DNA of 64,000 bases, from the NCBI GenBank assembly GCA_022844345.1, contig JALHLU010000008.1:180209-244208 (forward strand), written 5' to 3'. The stretch is from Hyphomonadaceae bacterium (lineage in GTDB: Bacteria; Pseudomonadota; Alphaproteobacteria; Caulobacterales; Hyphomonadaceae). The position numbers and the translations under genes were made by a program. A model generated the notes under the pieces. That model ran no database searches. It was not told the DNA's origin and worked only from the letters and a program-made list of their open reading frames with translations. This document shows, one piece after another, positions 17,759 through 29,148 of this stretch. Positions within the stretch are counted from its first letter, which is position 1; the number at the start of each line of letters is the position of its first letter.

Positions 17759-18169
17759 ATGGATCGCGCATCAGCGCTTGCCCTTCTTAAAGACGTATTG
17801 GCGGAAACTGTTCGCGCCGATGGTCCGGATTTGAATGTGAGACAGGCCGCCATACTCCTGCGAGTTTCGCTGGAGCCGGGGCCGCACACTGTCCGCGGCC
17901 TTGCCGAGGCGCTTAGCCTGGGCAAACCCGCGGTGAGCCGCGCGCTGGACGCGCTGTCCGGTCTTGGCCTCGCCGTTCGGGTTCCCGATGAGACGGACCG
18001 CCGAAGCGTTCTGGTGAACTCGACCGCACGAGGGCTTGCCGTTCTCGCCGGCCTCGGCGATCGCGTCATCGCATGCGAGCGCGCGCTGGGGCAGAAACCG
18101 GCTGTTCCGATGCCGCGTCCTTTCCAGACCGTACCAAACGGGAGCGATACCACCTCGCATGCCGCCTGA
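17759..18169 (+). CDS. MarR-like winged-helix regulator
   Basis: The 136-residue protein carries a winged helix: LNVRQAAILLRVSLEPGPHTVRGLAEALSLGKPAVSRALDALSGLGLAVRVPDETDRRSVLV. The start at 17759 has GGAG five bases upstream; the long open extension before it is not supported. Its stop lies 11 nt inside the following NlpC/P60 gene, so the two are probably co-expressed. The effector is unknown, and regulation of the peptidoglycan hydrolase is inferred only from linkage. Confidence 0.78.
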   Translation: MDRASALALLKDVLAETVRADGPDLNVRQAAILLRVSLEPGPHTVRGLAEALSLGKPAVSRALDALSGLGLAVRVPDETDRRSVLVNSTARGLAVLAGLGDRVIACERALGQKPAVPMPRPFQTVPNGSDTTSHAA

Positions 18170-18977
18170 TCGATGGTCGGGCGATGCCCGGCTGACGCTG
18201 AAATCCGCAACTGGACCGGGGGAGGCGATGCGCGTCTCCGCCGGGTCAGCGGCGTTGCGCAAAACGCCTGACGGAGCAGCCGAGCAGGTCAACCAGGCGC
18301 TGTTTGGCGAGCCTGTACGGCTGTTCGAACGAGACGGTGAATGGGGCTACGTCCAGCTCGGGCTCGACCACTATGTGGGGTGGGTGCGGCTCGCGAGCCT
18401 TGCGCCTGCGGGCGAGGAACCGACCCATCGCGTGCACGTGCTGCGCACCTTCCTTTATGAACGGGCCGACATGAAGAGCCGCCCGATGCGGGCGATCTCG
18501 ATGAATGCGCGCCTCGCGCTGGGTGAGGCGTCAGGGAATTTCGTGGCGGTGGACGGCGGCGGCTGGGTGTTCGCCCGCCATGTCTCGCCGCTTCAGGAGT
18601 CCGAAACCGATTTCGTCGGTGTCGCCCAGCGCTTTGTCGGCTCGCCCTACCTTTGGGGCGGACGCGAAAGTGCGGGGATCGACTGTTCCGGCCTCGTGCA
18701 GGTGTCGCTACAGGCGACCGGCATCTATCCCCTGCGGGATTCCGACATGCAGGAGCAGTCGCTGGGACTGGACATTTTCCCCGGCGCCGGGCTCGATGAT
18801 CTCGAACGTGGCGACCTCCTCTTCTGGAAAGGGCATGTCGGCATCATGTGCACGCCATCGATGCTGCTGCATGCGAGCGCGCGGGACATGCATGTCGAGG
18901 TCGAACCCCTGATGCAGGCTGTCGACCGCATTCGCCCGATCGCTGGCGACATCCGCACCATCCGGCGGTTCGGCTAG
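18159..18977 (+). CDS. NlpC/P60-family cysteine peptidase with SH3-like domains
   Basis: The 272-residue product has N-terminal bacterial SH3-like segments (roughly residues 25-140) followed by an NlpC/P60 domain with catalytic Cys176 in GIDCSGLVQ and the His in KGHVGIM. Such enzymes usually cleave gamma-D-Glu-diamino acid bonds in peptidoglycan peptides, often during recycling. No signal peptide is visible, which suggests a cytoplasmic role or non-classical export. It overlaps the upstream MarR-like gene by 11 nt. GGGAG lies somewhat far (14 nt) from the ATG. Confidence 0.9.
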   Translation: MPPDRWSGDARLTLKSATGPGEAMRVSAGSAALRKTPDGAAEQVNQALFGEPVRLFERDGEWGYVQLGLDHYVGWVRLASLAPAGEEPTHRVHVLRTFLYERADMKSRPMRAISMNARLALGEASGNFVAVDGGGWVFARHVSPLQESETDFVGVAQRFVGSPYLWGGRESAGIDCSGLVQVSLQATGIYPLRDSDMQEQSLGLDIFPGAGLDDLERGDLLFWKGHVGIMCTPSMLLHASARDMHVEVEPLMQAVDRIRPIAGDIRTIRRFG

Positions 18978-19143
18978 ACCCCCAGTGTCCTGAAATCAGG
19001 GCATTAGCAGCCAACCGCTTGTTTCCCGCGAATCAGCCCACACTTCCCTGTATAATCGTCCACAGGATCGACCGGCTGGCTGCTGGCGCGCGACAGGCGC
19101 GGCGGCTAGCGGAATCGATTGGGCAGAAACCATCAGGGTAGCG

Positions 19144-21084
19144 ATGCGGTTCCCGGAGGAATTTCTCAATGAACTGAAGTCGCGCGTGCGGCTGTCAGAC
19201 GTCGTTGGGAAAAAGGTCGCCCTCAAGAAGCGCGGCAAGGACTTTGTCGGCCTGTCCCCGTTTTCGAACGAAAAAACTCCCAGCTTCTATGTCCACGACG
19301 ATCGCGGCTTTTACAAATGCTTCTCGACGCAGAAGTCGGGCGACGCGATCACCTTCCTGATGGAGACCGAGCGGCTGACGTTCGGGGAGTCGGTCGAAAA
19401 GCTGGCGCGCGACTACGGGCTCGAACTGCCGAAGTCTTCGCCAGAGGAAGCGCGCCAGTACATGCGCCGCACGACGCTGATCGAGTGGGTGGAGAAGGCA
19501 TGCCTGTTCTTCGAGGACCAGCTGCGCAAGCCGGCGGGCTCTGAGGCGCGAGAATACCTGCAGAAGCGCGGTTTCGGGCCTGAGGCGTGGAAACGCCACC
19601 GCATGGGCTTTTCGCCCGATGCATGGCGTGCGCTGTCCGATCATCTCACAGCACAGGGCGCGAGCCTCGACGAATTGATCGAAGCCGGCCTGCTCGTGCA
19701 ACCGGACGGAGAGGGCGGTGATGGCAAAGCGCGCCAGCCCTATGACCGTTTCCGCAACCGCGTGATCTTCCCCATCACCGACACGGGCAATCGCGTGATC
19801 GCGTTCGGCGCCCGGACGCTGGAGCCTGATGGCAAGCCGAAATACCTCAACTCGTCCGACAGCCCGCTCTTCCACAAGGGCCGCACGCTCTATCGCTACA
19901 TGGCGGCGCGGGAGGAGATGGCGAAGATCAAGGCGCCGGACAGCCCGCTGTCGCGCGGCCTCATCGTCACCGAAGGCTATGTCGACGCGATCGCGCTGGC
20001 CGAAGCCGGTATCGGCACGGCTGTCGCCCCGCTGGGAACGGCGCTGACCGAGGAACAGCTGGACCTGCTCTGGCGGGCTGGCCCCGAGCCGATCCTGTGC
20101 TTCGACGGGGACGCCGCCGGCATCCGGGCCGCCTGGCGCGCCTGTGACCGGGCGCTGCCCCATATCGAGCCGGGCAAGAGCCTCTATTTCGTGTTGCTCC
20201 CGGACGGGATGGACCCGGACGACGTGGTCCGGGTGCGGGGACCGCAGGCGATGATGGAGATGCTGTCTGGCGCCCGTCCGCTGGTGGACCTGCTCTGGAG
20301 CCGCGAAGTCGACGCCGAACCGCTTGACACACCCGAACGCCGGGCCGGATTCGAGGCGCGGCTTATGGGCGCAGTCGCCCAGATCCGGCACCAGGGTGTG
20401 CGCAAAGCCTACGAGCGGGAACTCAGGGACAGGCTGTACTGGCACTCCCGTGGGACGCGAGGGACGGGGCAGGCGGGCAGCCAGACCTCCGGCCAGACGC
20501 AGGGGATGACCTCAGGGAAGAAAGGGTTCTCGCCCGGTCCGACCCGTTGGCCTGGCCTTCGCCTGGTTGTCCGGGCGCTCGAGAGTCCCAGGATGATGGA
20601 GCAGGCGCCTGAGGCGCTGGCCAAGGCCGTGTTCGACGATCCTGACGTGGACGCCATCAGAAACGCAGCGTTTGACGTCTACAATGGCTCCGAAATGCTT
20701 GACCGGGCTACGGTTGCGGCCCATTTACGTAGCCTTGACCGCAAGCGGGCTGTCGAGCTTTTGGAAACCTTCCCGGTCGGGCAACCGATGGACCCTTTGT
20801 CGAACGAGGGCCGTGACTGGCTTGACGCGATTGGGAGGTTCCACGTTGCTCGGACGCTGGTCGCCGAGGTCGAGGCCACGAAGCGGGCTGACGGGGAGGG
20901 CGTGGAACTGATGAGCGCCGCCCACCAGGCCAGGATTATGCAGAAGGTAATCGCCCGGCGCAGCGCCAGCCGGTCGGTGGTTGATGAAACGGTGACCTCT
21001 CCAGCGCAGGAAGGCGTTCAGGAACTCAGGAACGCACTCGGGGGGATGGGCGCCGCAATGGAGTCGAAACGCTCTGAAGACTGA
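19144..21084 (+). CDS. dnaG: DNA primase DnaG with altered zinc ribbon
   Basis: This enzyme synthesises RNA primers for replication. The 646-residue protein has the N-terminal ribbon region, the RNA-polymerase core and a TOPRIM domain with Glu277 (TEGYVDA) and Asp321/Asp323 (FDGDAAG). The CHC2 zinc ligands are mostly replaced: CPFH is SPFS (Ser38, Ser41) and the CxxC is Cys59-x-x-Thr62, while the rest of the motif (NEKTPSF, GD.ITF) is kept. The ribbon fold may persist without zinc. rpoD follows at once, the classical macromolecular synthesis arrangement. The final codons overlap the upstream end of a long open frame fused to rpoD. Confidence 0.96.
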   Translation: MRFPEEFLNELKSRVRLSDVVGKKVALKKRGKDFVGLSPFSNEKTPSFYVHDDRGFYKCFSTQKSGDAITFLMETERLTFGESVEKLARDYGLELPKSSPEEARQYMRRTTLIEWVEKACLFFEDQLRKPAGSEAREYLQKRGFGPEAWKRHRMGFSPDAWRALSDHLTAQGASLDELIEAGLLVQPDGEGGDGKARQPYDRFRNRVIFPITDTGNRVIAFGARTLEPDGKPKYLNSSDSPLFHKGRTLYRYMAAREEMAKIKAPDSPLSRGLIVTEGYVDAIALAEAGIGTAVAPLGTALTEEQLDLLWRAGPEPILCFDGDAAGIRAAWRACDRALPHIEPGKSLYFVLLPDGMDPDDVVRVRGPQAMMEMLSGARPLVDLLWSREVDAEPLDTPERRAGFEARLMGAVAQIRHQGVRKAYERELRDRLYWHSRGTRGTGQAGSQTSGQTQGMTSGKKGFSPGPTRWPGLRLVVRALESPRMMEQAPEALAKAVFDDPDVDAIRNAAFDVYNGSEMLDRATVAAHLRSLDRKRAVELLETFPVGQPMDPLSNEGRDWLDAIGRFHVARTLVAEVEATKRADGEGVELMSAAHQARIMQKVIARRSASRSVVDETVTSPAQEGVQELRNALGGMGAAMESKRSED

Positions 21085-21487
21085 TATCAAGAACAAGGCA
21101 AAGTCCGCGCAGGCCGCAAAGGGCCAGCCCGCGAAAGGCAAGACGGCGGCGAAAGCCCCGGCCAAAGCCGAAGCGCGCAAGGACAAGCCTGCTGCCAAGC
21201 CGCAACCCGCAAAGGCGGATGCGCGCAAGGATTCGAAAAAGCCGGAGCCGGCAAAGTCCGCGGCCAAGGCTGCTGCCAAGCCGGTCGCGACATCAAAGCC
21301 TGTTGCGGCCAAGCCCCAGCCCGTTAAAGCCGCCCCTCCCAAGGCGGCCGCGAAGCTGGCTTCTGGCAAGGAGGCCGCGCCTGTCAAAGGCGTGAATGAA
21401 AAGACCGGTACGGCGAAAGCCCAGCCGGCGAAGGTCGAGCCGGCGAAAGACAGCCGGACTGACAAGCAGGGTCTGCGGAGAGACGGA
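21074..21487 (+). other. Lys/Ala/Pro-rich stop-free frame joined in phase to rpoD
   Basis: Between dnaG and the best rpoD ATG (21488), the rpoD reading frame stays open for about 138 codons. The conceptual product is almost entirely Lys, Ala, Pro and Gln with repeats such as [18 protein letters not shown], like histone-H1/AlgP-type tails, and third positions are G/C-rich. No ATG occurs in it; GTG 21392, or a CTG at 21074 with GGAG ten bases upstream inside dnaG, could start it. Either the sigma factor has a basic N-terminal extension or this is a decayed or alternative tail of DnaG reached by frameshift. The gap is over 300 nt and holds nothing else. Confidence 0.55.
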
Positions 21488-23584
<2,097 letters not shown>

Positions 23585-23620
23585 TGCGCTTATCGCGCGT
23601 CAGGTCGCGGGGGGACTGTG

Positions 23621-24583
23621 ATGGCCGCCAGGGTTGCGATCTTTAACGACACAGCGACCAGCGGCCACTATGGCTGCGCAGCGGTCATGGACATGTTGTC
23701 GGGCTTGCTGCGCGATGCGGGGGCGGAGGTTATCTACCGGCACCCGGTCGGCACGGAATGGCGCGATGTTGTTGTTGCAGAGCAGGCGATCGCCGCGGCA
23801 GATCTTGTCCTCGTCAATGGCGAAGGGACGATCCATCATGCGACGCCTCGGGCGCGGCGCCTGTCGTCGCTGGGGCCTTACTGTGCCGATCTTGGCAAGC
23901 GTTGCTTCCTGCTCAACTCAACGCTTCAGGACAATGACGACGCCATCAACGCGGAAATCGCGCGCTTCGACCATGTCTGGGTACGGGAGAGCGCCTCATC
24001 GGCGGAGATGCGCGCCGCCGGCATTGGGCATACCGTATGCTTCGACCTCTCGCTGCTGAAGGCGTATCCGGCGGCTGTGGTGCGCGAGGGCCCCGTCCTG
24101 TTTGTCGACTCGGTTGTCTCGGAGGTGGCCAAGCGCCTGGCCGAGTTGGCGCGCGGTGCGGGTGCGGCGCTTGTCGTCATGAAGCGGGACGAGACGAGCG
24201 GCTTCTGCATGGGCTGGCCGCCGGATGTGCTTGCCGCGACCGTTGGCCTGAAGGCGCCGAAAACTCCGCTGTGGCCATGTGCGGACGCTGATGCCTTTGC
24301 GCTACTGTTGGCGGGCCATGATCGCATCCTCACCGGGCGCTTTCACGCCATGTGCTTCGCTATCGCGATGCGGTTGCCGTTTCATGTCTACGCGTCGAAC
24401 TCGCACAAGGTTGAGGCGACGTTGCAGGACATGGGGCTGGATCCTCGACGCCTGCTGTCGCTGTCCGATCCGATGCCGGATTTGTTGCCGTTTTCTGCAA
24501 GCGAGCGTGACGCTATCGCGCATGCGCTCGCCAGCGTGCGGTCCAGCGCCGCCGACATGACGGCGCGCGTGCTGGCGTACTGA
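23621..24583 (+). CDS. Polysaccharide pyruvyl transferase family protein
   Basis: The 320-residue product fits the CsaB/PS_pyruv_trans superfamily: an N-terminal GHYGCAAVMDMLSGLL segment, NGEGTIHH near residue 70, and the C-terminal GRFHAMCFAIAMRLPF motif that resembles the nucleotide-binding half of GT-B folds. Members add ketal pyruvate to surface polysaccharides. The acceptor is unknown and no polysaccharide genes flank it. ATG 23621 follows GGGGGA; a GTG one codon upstream is an alternative. It starts 36 nt after rpoD. Confidence 0.8.
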   Translation: MAARVAIFNDTATSGHYGCAAVMDMLSGLLRDAGAEVIYRHPVGTEWRDVVVAEQAIAAADLVLVNGEGTIHHATPRARRLSSLGPYCADLGKRCFLLNSTLQDNDDAINAEIARFDHVWVRESASSAEMRAAGIGHTVCFDLSLLKAYPAAVVREGPVLFVDSVVSEVAKRLAELARGAGAALVVMKRDETSGFCMGWPPDVLAATVGLKAPKTPLWPCADADAFALLLAGHDRILTGRFHAMCFAIAMRLPFHVYASNSHKVEATLQDMGLDPRRLLSLSDPMPDLLPFSASERDAIAHALASVRSSAADMTARVLAY

Positions 24584-24685
24584 TCCGCCGGTTTGCGGGT
24601 CGACTTTCCAGCAACAGCCTACCGAAGATCATGGGCGGGCCAGTCCGAGACCCTGCCGAAGACAAGCTGAGTTTGGCCCGCGAGA

Positions 24686-25540
24686 TCAGAGGCCGTCGAA
24701 TGTCCCATCACAAACCGCCGGGTCGCCGGTCTGGAAGCCGCGCTTCAGCCATTCCATGCGCTGCGCCGAGGAGCCGTGCGTGAAAGCTTCTGGAACGATT
24801 GTCCCTCCCTGACGGCGCTGCAGCGTGTCATCGCCGATGGCGTTTGCCGCGCGCAGGCCCGCTTCGAGGTCGCCCGGTTCGAACGCCACCTCGCCATTGG
24901 AGACCGAAGGCGCATTCGCCGCCCACACGCCGGCATAGCAGTCGGCCTGAAGCTCGAGCGCGACCGAATAGCGGTTGCCTTCTTCCTGCCCGAGCGATCG
25001 CTGCGCCTGCTGAACCTTCTGAGACGCGCCGCTGAGCACCTGCATGTGGTGGCCAACCTCATGCGCGAGCACGTAGGCGCGCGCGGATTCGGCGCTGCCA
25101 GCTCCCAGCTGTTCCATCTGCTGCCAGAAGGAAAGGTCGAGGTACACTTTCCGGTCGCCGGGACAATAGAATGGCCCCATAGCCGCCTGACCCTGGCCGC
25201 AGGCCGTGCCGGTGCCGCCCTCATAGATCACGATGCTGGCGGGCGGGGTGTAGCTGTCGCCATACTTGGCGGCCCACACATCGTTGATGTTGGCGCTCAC
25301 CTTGTCGACGAACAGGCCTTCCTCGTCGCCGGGGGTGCCGAAGGTTCCCTCGCGCTGCGTCGCGCCGCCGCCGGTGAGCTGGTTGGCAATGCCACTTGCG
25401 AGGTTGGGATCGATCCCGAGGAAATAGGCTGCAATGGCGACGACGATGGCGATCCCGCCGCCGCCGGCCGCAATAGCGCCGCCGGACATGCCGCGCCTGT
25501 CCTCGACCCCGCCGCCTGAGCGGCCGCCCCTCCAGCGCAT
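24686..25540 (-). CDS. ypfJ: YpfJ-type neutral zinc metallopeptidase
   Basis: The 284-residue protein has a Gly/Arg-rich cytoplasmic start (MRWRGGRSGGGVEDRRG), one transmembrane helix near residues 20-40, and an extracytoplasmic domain with the HEVGHH zinc motif, typical of COG2321 (YpfJ). The ATG at 25540 is preceded by AGGAG at six bases. Its substrate is not established. The gene converges with the pyruvyl transferase gene; a long-loop inverted repeat (GCGGGCCA at 24635-24642, TGGCCCGC at 24674-24681) between them could serve as a weak terminator. Confidence 0.93.
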   Translation of the reverse strand: MRWRGGRSGGGVEDRRGMSGGAIAAGGGGIAIVVAIAAYFLGIDPNLASGIANQLTGGGATQREGTFGTPGDEEGLFVDKVSANINDVWAAKYGDSYTPPASIVIYEGGTGTACGQGQAAMGPFYCPGDRKVYLDLSFWQQMEQLGAGSAESARAYVLAHEVGHHMQVLSGASQKVQQAQRSLGQEEGNRYSVALELQADCYAGVWAANAPSVSNGEVAFEPGDLEAGLRAANAIGDDTLQRRQGGTIVPEAFTHGSSAQRMEWLKRGFQTGDPAVCDGTFDGL

Positions 25541-25640
25541 GCGCAACTCCTGTGTCTGCGGCCACAATAGGCCAGAACGCGGGCGGGAAGGGAAGGACGC
25601 AAGCTGGCGGCAAGTGTGCAGGAAAGGCTAAGCTTATGTC

Positions 25641-26057
25641 ATGCAGGCGACTTTTTCGATTCAGACGCGGGGAGCGGGGCTCATCGAGTTCAGCCCCCAG
25701 GTGCGCGCTTTCGTTGGATCCAGTGGGGTGGATGCTGGCCTGCTGACCCTGTTCGTGCGGCACACCTCCTGTTCCCTTCTGATCCAGGAGAACGCCGACC
25801 CGGATGTTCGCCAGGACCTGCAGTCATTTTTCCGGCGGCTGGCTCCCCGTGCAGATGATTTGTCCATGCGGTGGATCACACATCGCACCGAAGGGCCTGA
25901 CGACATGCCTGCCCATATCAAGGCCGCTATGCTGCCGGCTTCTCTGTCGATTCCCGTAAGCGATGGAGAGCTCATGCTCGGGACATGGCAAGGTATCTAT
26001 CTTTTCGAACATCGCGACGCGCCGCAAACCCGGGAGGTTGTGGCGCATCTGGGTTGA
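25641..26057 (+). CDS. yjbQ: YjbQ-family protein (UPF0047)
   Basis: The 138-residue protein matches the YjbQ/UPF0047 family, reported to have side thiamine-phosphate synthase activity. Signature segments are FVRHTSCSLLIQENADPDVRQDL, THRTEGPDDMPAHIKAA and LGTWQGIYLFEHRD. Length is standard. It starts about 100 nt from the divergent ypfJ and is followed 11 nt later by a DUF72 gene, suggesting one transcript with it. Confidence 0.93.
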   Translation: MQATFSIQTRGAGLIEFSPQVRAFVGSSGVDAGLLTLFVRHTSCSLLIQENADPDVRQDLQSFFRRLAPRADDLSMRWITHRTEGPDDMPAHIKAAMLPASLSIPVSDGELMLGTWQGIYLFEHRDAPQTREVVAHLG

Positions 26058-26068
26058 GGAGGACGAAC

Positions 26069-26944
26069 GTGGCGCATTCCATCAGGGTCGGAGTGGGCGG
26101 CTGGAGTTTTGACGCCTGGGACGAGACGTTTTACCCGCCCGGCGTCTCCAAGGCCAAGCAGCTGCAATACATGAGCCGGCGGATGACGGCCGTCGAAGTC
26201 AACGCCACCTACTACTCCTCGTTCAAGCCCGATACGTTCAGCAAGTGGCGCGACGAGACGCCGGACTCATTTGTCTTCAGTCTGAAGGCGCATCGCTTTT
26301 CCACGGTGCGCAAGACACGCGAGGACATGCAGAAATCGACTGGCATGTTTCTCGACCAGGGCATCACGCAGCTCAAGCACAAGCTCGGCCCCATCAACTG
26401 GCAATTCCCTGAAACTCGGAAATTCGATCCGGAATACTTCGCTACATTCCTGTCCGTCCTGCCGAAGGAGAAGGACGGCCTTAGGCTGCGCCATGCGCTG
26501 GAAGTGCGTGGGGAGGGCTTCGACACGCCGGCTTTCTCCGACTTGCTGACAAAGCACGGCGCCACGGTGGTCTACGCCGAGGACGATGATTTCCCGAAGC
26601 TGCACCACACTGGCGGAGACTTCGCAGTTGCGCGGCTGATGCAGTCGAAGGAGGGCGTGGCGTCAGGCTATTCCAAAAAGGAGATTGGCCGGTTCGCCGG
26701 GCTTGCGAAGGACTGGGCCGGCAAGAAGGACGTATTCGTCTTTTTCATCTCGGGCGCGAAGAAGTGCAATCCGGCCGCTGCGATGGCGTTGCAGGATGCC
26801 CTCGGTATCGTTCCGAAATTCGATCCTGCTGCCATTGCGCCACCGAAGAAGGCTTCCCAAGTGAAGCCTGCCGCACCGAAGAAGGCGGCCGCGAAAGCAG
26901 CACCGAAAGCGCCGGCGAAGAAGGCGCACGCAAAGAAGAAGTGA
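26069..26944 (+). CDS. DUF72 (YecE-like) protein with Lys/Ala-rich tail
   Basis: The 291-residue product starts at GTG 26069 with GAGGAGG upstream. VGVGGWSFDAWDETFYP and VEVNATYYSSFKPDTFSKWRDETPDSFVFSLKA are DUF72 hallmarks (TIM-barrel-like YecE family). The fold is known but the reaction is not. From about residue 255 the protein ends in a basic tail made of Lys, Ala and Pro that the family core lacks. This resembles the composition of the frame preceding rpoD. The VOC gene follows six bases downstream. Confidence 0.9.
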   Translation: MAHSIRVGVGGWSFDAWDETFYPPGVSKAKQLQYMSRRMTAVEVNATYYSSFKPDTFSKWRDETPDSFVFSLKAHRFSTVRKTREDMQKSTGMFLDQGITQLKHKLGPINWQFPETRKFDPEYFATFLSVLPKEKDGLRLRHALEVRGEGFDTPAFSDLLTKHGATVVYAEDDDFPKLHHTGGDFAVARLMQSKEGVASGYSKKEIGRFAGLAKDWAGKKDVFVFFISGAKKCNPAAAMALQDALGIVPKFDPAAIAPPKKASQVKPAAPKKAAAKAAPKAPAKKAHAKKK

Positions 26945-26950
26945 CGTCCC

Positions 26951-27328
26951 ATGCGCCTGAACCAGGTCACTGTTCCGCTGGTCGACTACGACGCGAGCAA
27001 GGCGTTTTATCTGAAGCTCGGCTTGAATCTGATCGTCGATGCCCCACCGCGCTATGCCCGTTTCGAAATGCCGGAAGGCGGATCCACATTCTCCATCGAG
27101 AAGGTGCAAGGCGTCGGAGGTAGCGAGTGGCCGCTGATCTGGTTCGAGAGCGACAGGCTCGATGCATTGGTCAACGAACTCAAAGCGAAAGGCGTCAGCT
27201 TCGAGAGCGATCCCACTGACATGGCCTATCTCTGGCGCGTCGCCACCCTGCGCGATCCTGCGGGCAACCTCGTCGCGCTGTATCATGCCGGCGAGAACCG
27301 GTTGAACCCGCCTTGGCGCGTGAAATAG
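26951..27328 (+). CDS. VOC (glyoxalase/bleomycin-resistance) family protein
   Basis: The 125-residue protein has the paired beta-alpha-beta-beta-beta modules of the vicinal oxygen chelate fold: VTVPLVDYDASKAFYLKLGL at the start and VATLRDPAGNLVALYHAG at the end. Substrate or metal use cannot be read from it. It lies directly after the DUF72 gene, probably in the same transcript, and its stop abuts the stop of a minus-strand gene. Confidence 0.87.
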   Translation: MRLNQVTVPLVDYDASKAFYLKLGLNLIVDAPPRYARFEMPEGGSTFSIEKVQGVGGSEWPLIWFESDRLDALVNELKAKGVSFESDPTDMAYLWRVATLRDPAGNLVALYHAGENRLNPPWRVK

Positions 27329-27787
27329 TCAGCCTGCCTCGGCGATCAGCTTGCCGTTGATCACCTCGCGCGGCTCCTCGAAGCAGCGGGCGCGCATTAG
27401 GACGAAGTCGGCCGGAAACCAGTCGTCCGTAAAAGCGATGATCAGTCGGCCCCAGTTGCGCGTGGTGCGACCGTGATCGTCTATGATTGCAAACGGGCAA
27501 ATCAGAGTGTTGTCGTCATCGTCGTCATGGCTGACATCGGGTTCGGACCAGTAGCCATCGAGCGGGCCTGGCCCGCCAAATTCACCGGCGAGGCCGTTGA
27601 TGTAGAGGTAGCCGACACTGTCGCCGAACGGCACCGGATATTCGAGCACGCCGCTCGGGCCGCTTTCGCTTGTGTAGACAACCTTTCCCCATGCCGTCTC
27701 CCACGCGACGGGTGATGGCTCCTGCGCGGAGGCAGATGCCCAGCCACCCAGGATCGCGGCAGCAAGCAGGGCGGCATGGAGCTTCAT
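27329..27787 (-). CDS. Secreted protein of unknown function
   Basis: The 152-residue product (start ATG 27787) has a cleavable signal peptide ending near ASASAQ. The mature part contains a run of five Asp residues (SHDDDDDN) and two cysteines (ICPF, ARCFEE). I recognise no family. It starts four nucleotides after the mltA stop, so it is almost certainly co-transcribed with that murein hydrolase, but a shared function is only inferred from linkage. Confidence 0.72.
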   Translation of the reverse strand: MKLHAALLAAAILGGWASASAQEPSPVAWETAWGKVVYTSESGPSGVLEYPVPFGDSVGYLYINGLAGEFGGPGPLDGYWSEPDVSHDDDDDNTLICPFAIIDDHGRTTRNWGRLIIAFTDDWFPADFVLMRARCFEEPREVINGKLIAEAG

Positions 27788-27791
27788 CGGA

Positions 27792-29066
27792 TCAGCCTGA
27801 GGGATTAGCGGGATCGGGCGCTGCGGCAACCGGGGCGTTGAAATTCTTCGGCAGCAGGGTCCACCATTGCGGATTGGCGGAATTCATCCGTTCAGCGAAG
27901 GCTCCGGCCTCTGCGCCCGTGCCCACGAACACATCTCCACGATTGGGGCCCCGGCGGATTGCGCCGCCTGTATCCTGCGCCACGAAGAGACGCTGGAAGG
28001 CGCCACCTTGATAGTCAGCGGCGACGAACACGACGGCGCCATAAGGATGGAATGCCGGATCGATGGCGATGGAACCCATTGGCGTCAGCGGCACGTTGGC
28101 TGCGCCCTTTGGCCCGGCGGCGTAGTCCGAGATAGCCTCTTCCTGAAAGAAGACGTAGGACGGATCGGCATTCAGCGCCGTCTTTTGGTCGGCCGGATTC
28201 TGGTCGAGCCAGGAGCGGAAGTTCGACCAGGTCGGGCTGGAGAGACGCCCGGAACTGCGCAACGCGCCCAATGCCGAATTCCACTTGTAACCGTTCTGCG
28301 CCGAGAACTGCGCGCGGGCCTCCGTGCCATCGGTGAAGCGTAGCCTGCCGGAGCCCTGGACTTGCAGGTTGTAGACGTCCGCCGGGTGCGCATAGCCGAT
28401 GACCTGACCGAGATAGGGTGTGATCGCCTCGCGCTTGGGATAGGGCACGATGCGGTCGCCGTTCACCTTGCCGTTGAGCGTGCGCGGCGCCCCACGCAGC
28501 GTCTCGTTGTCATAGGCTTCGGCAAACGCGCCGAGATCGACGGTCACCATGTCGGGCGGCCGCTTGAGCAGTGGTTCCGTGAAGCCTGGCGACCATTCGC
28601 GGCTGGCGGTGATCACCGGCTCGAAATAGGCGGTGAGCTTGGCTTCGCCGGGACCCATGACAAGCTGGGGATCGAAATAGTTCTCGAAGAACCAGCGTTC
28701 CTGCCCAGGCTGGATCACACCGGCGGCGTCGCACGCGTTTGTCCAGTCGCCGACTTTGCCGCCATACCGGCCGCCGGAAAGCGCAGCATCCGACCCACGC
28801 GCGCGCCACGACGTGCACTGCCTCTGCAGCGCCGCAAGAGCAGGCGACATGTCTGCGGAAGCCCAGCCCGGGACCTGGTCGAAGCCGACGGGCATGAGCG
28901 CGAAGTCGCTGGGCGGCGTCACGGGTGTGGTGGGTGTCGTGGGGCCGGCGACAGGCGGGCGCGGCTTGGGCGTCGTTCCCGCGATGGTGACGGGCGCCGG
29001 GCGCGAGGAGGCGCAGGCGCCCAAGGCGGCGGCCAGAGAAAGGGAAAGGATGGCGCGGGCGATCAT
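27792..29066 (-). CDS. mltA: Membrane-bound lytic murein transglycosylase A
   Basis: This outer-membrane lipoprotein cleaves the MurNAc-GlcNAc bond of peptidoglycan to give anhydro-muropeptides. The 424-residue product has a lipobox (ALGAC), a Pro/Thr-rich linker, the MltA domain (LTAYFEPVI.ASRE, QVQGSGRLRF) and the C-terminal 3D domain with the catalytic Asp in VAQDTGGAIRRGPNRGDVF. Length is typical. A small secreted protein gene follows four bases downstream. Confidence 0.96.
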   Translation of the reverse strand: MIARAILSLSLAAALGACASSRPAPVTIAGTTPKPRPPVAGPTTPTTPVTPPSDFALMPVGFDQVPGWASADMSPALAALQRQCTSWRARGSDAALSGGRYGGKVGDWTNACDAAGVIQPGQERWFFENYFDPQLVMGPGEAKLTAYFEPVITASREWSPGFTEPLLKRPPDMVTVDLGAFAEAYDNETLRGAPRTLNGKVNGDRIVPYPKREAITPYLGQVIGYAHPADVYNLQVQGSGRLRFTDGTEARAQFSAQNGYKWNSALGALRSSGRLSSPTWSNFRSWLDQNPADQKTALNADPSYVFFQEEAISDYAAGPKGAANVPLTPMGSIAIDPAFHPYGAVVFVAADYQGGAFQRLFVAQDTGGAIRRGPNRGDVFVGTGAEAGAFAERMNSANPQWWTLLPKNFNAPVAAAPDPANPSG

Positions 29067-29148
29067 TCGCGTCTCCGAAACGAATCCGGTCTGTGCGGAC
29101 CTGTATCGATCAGGGAGGTTAGCGCGAAATTGTGGCGCGCCGAACTCC

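Noticed and set aside
24635..24681. Inverted repeat GCGGGCCA/TGGCCCGC between convergent genes
   Set aside because: The 31-base loop and lack of a T-tract make it a poor terminator candidate; it is noted only under ypfJ.
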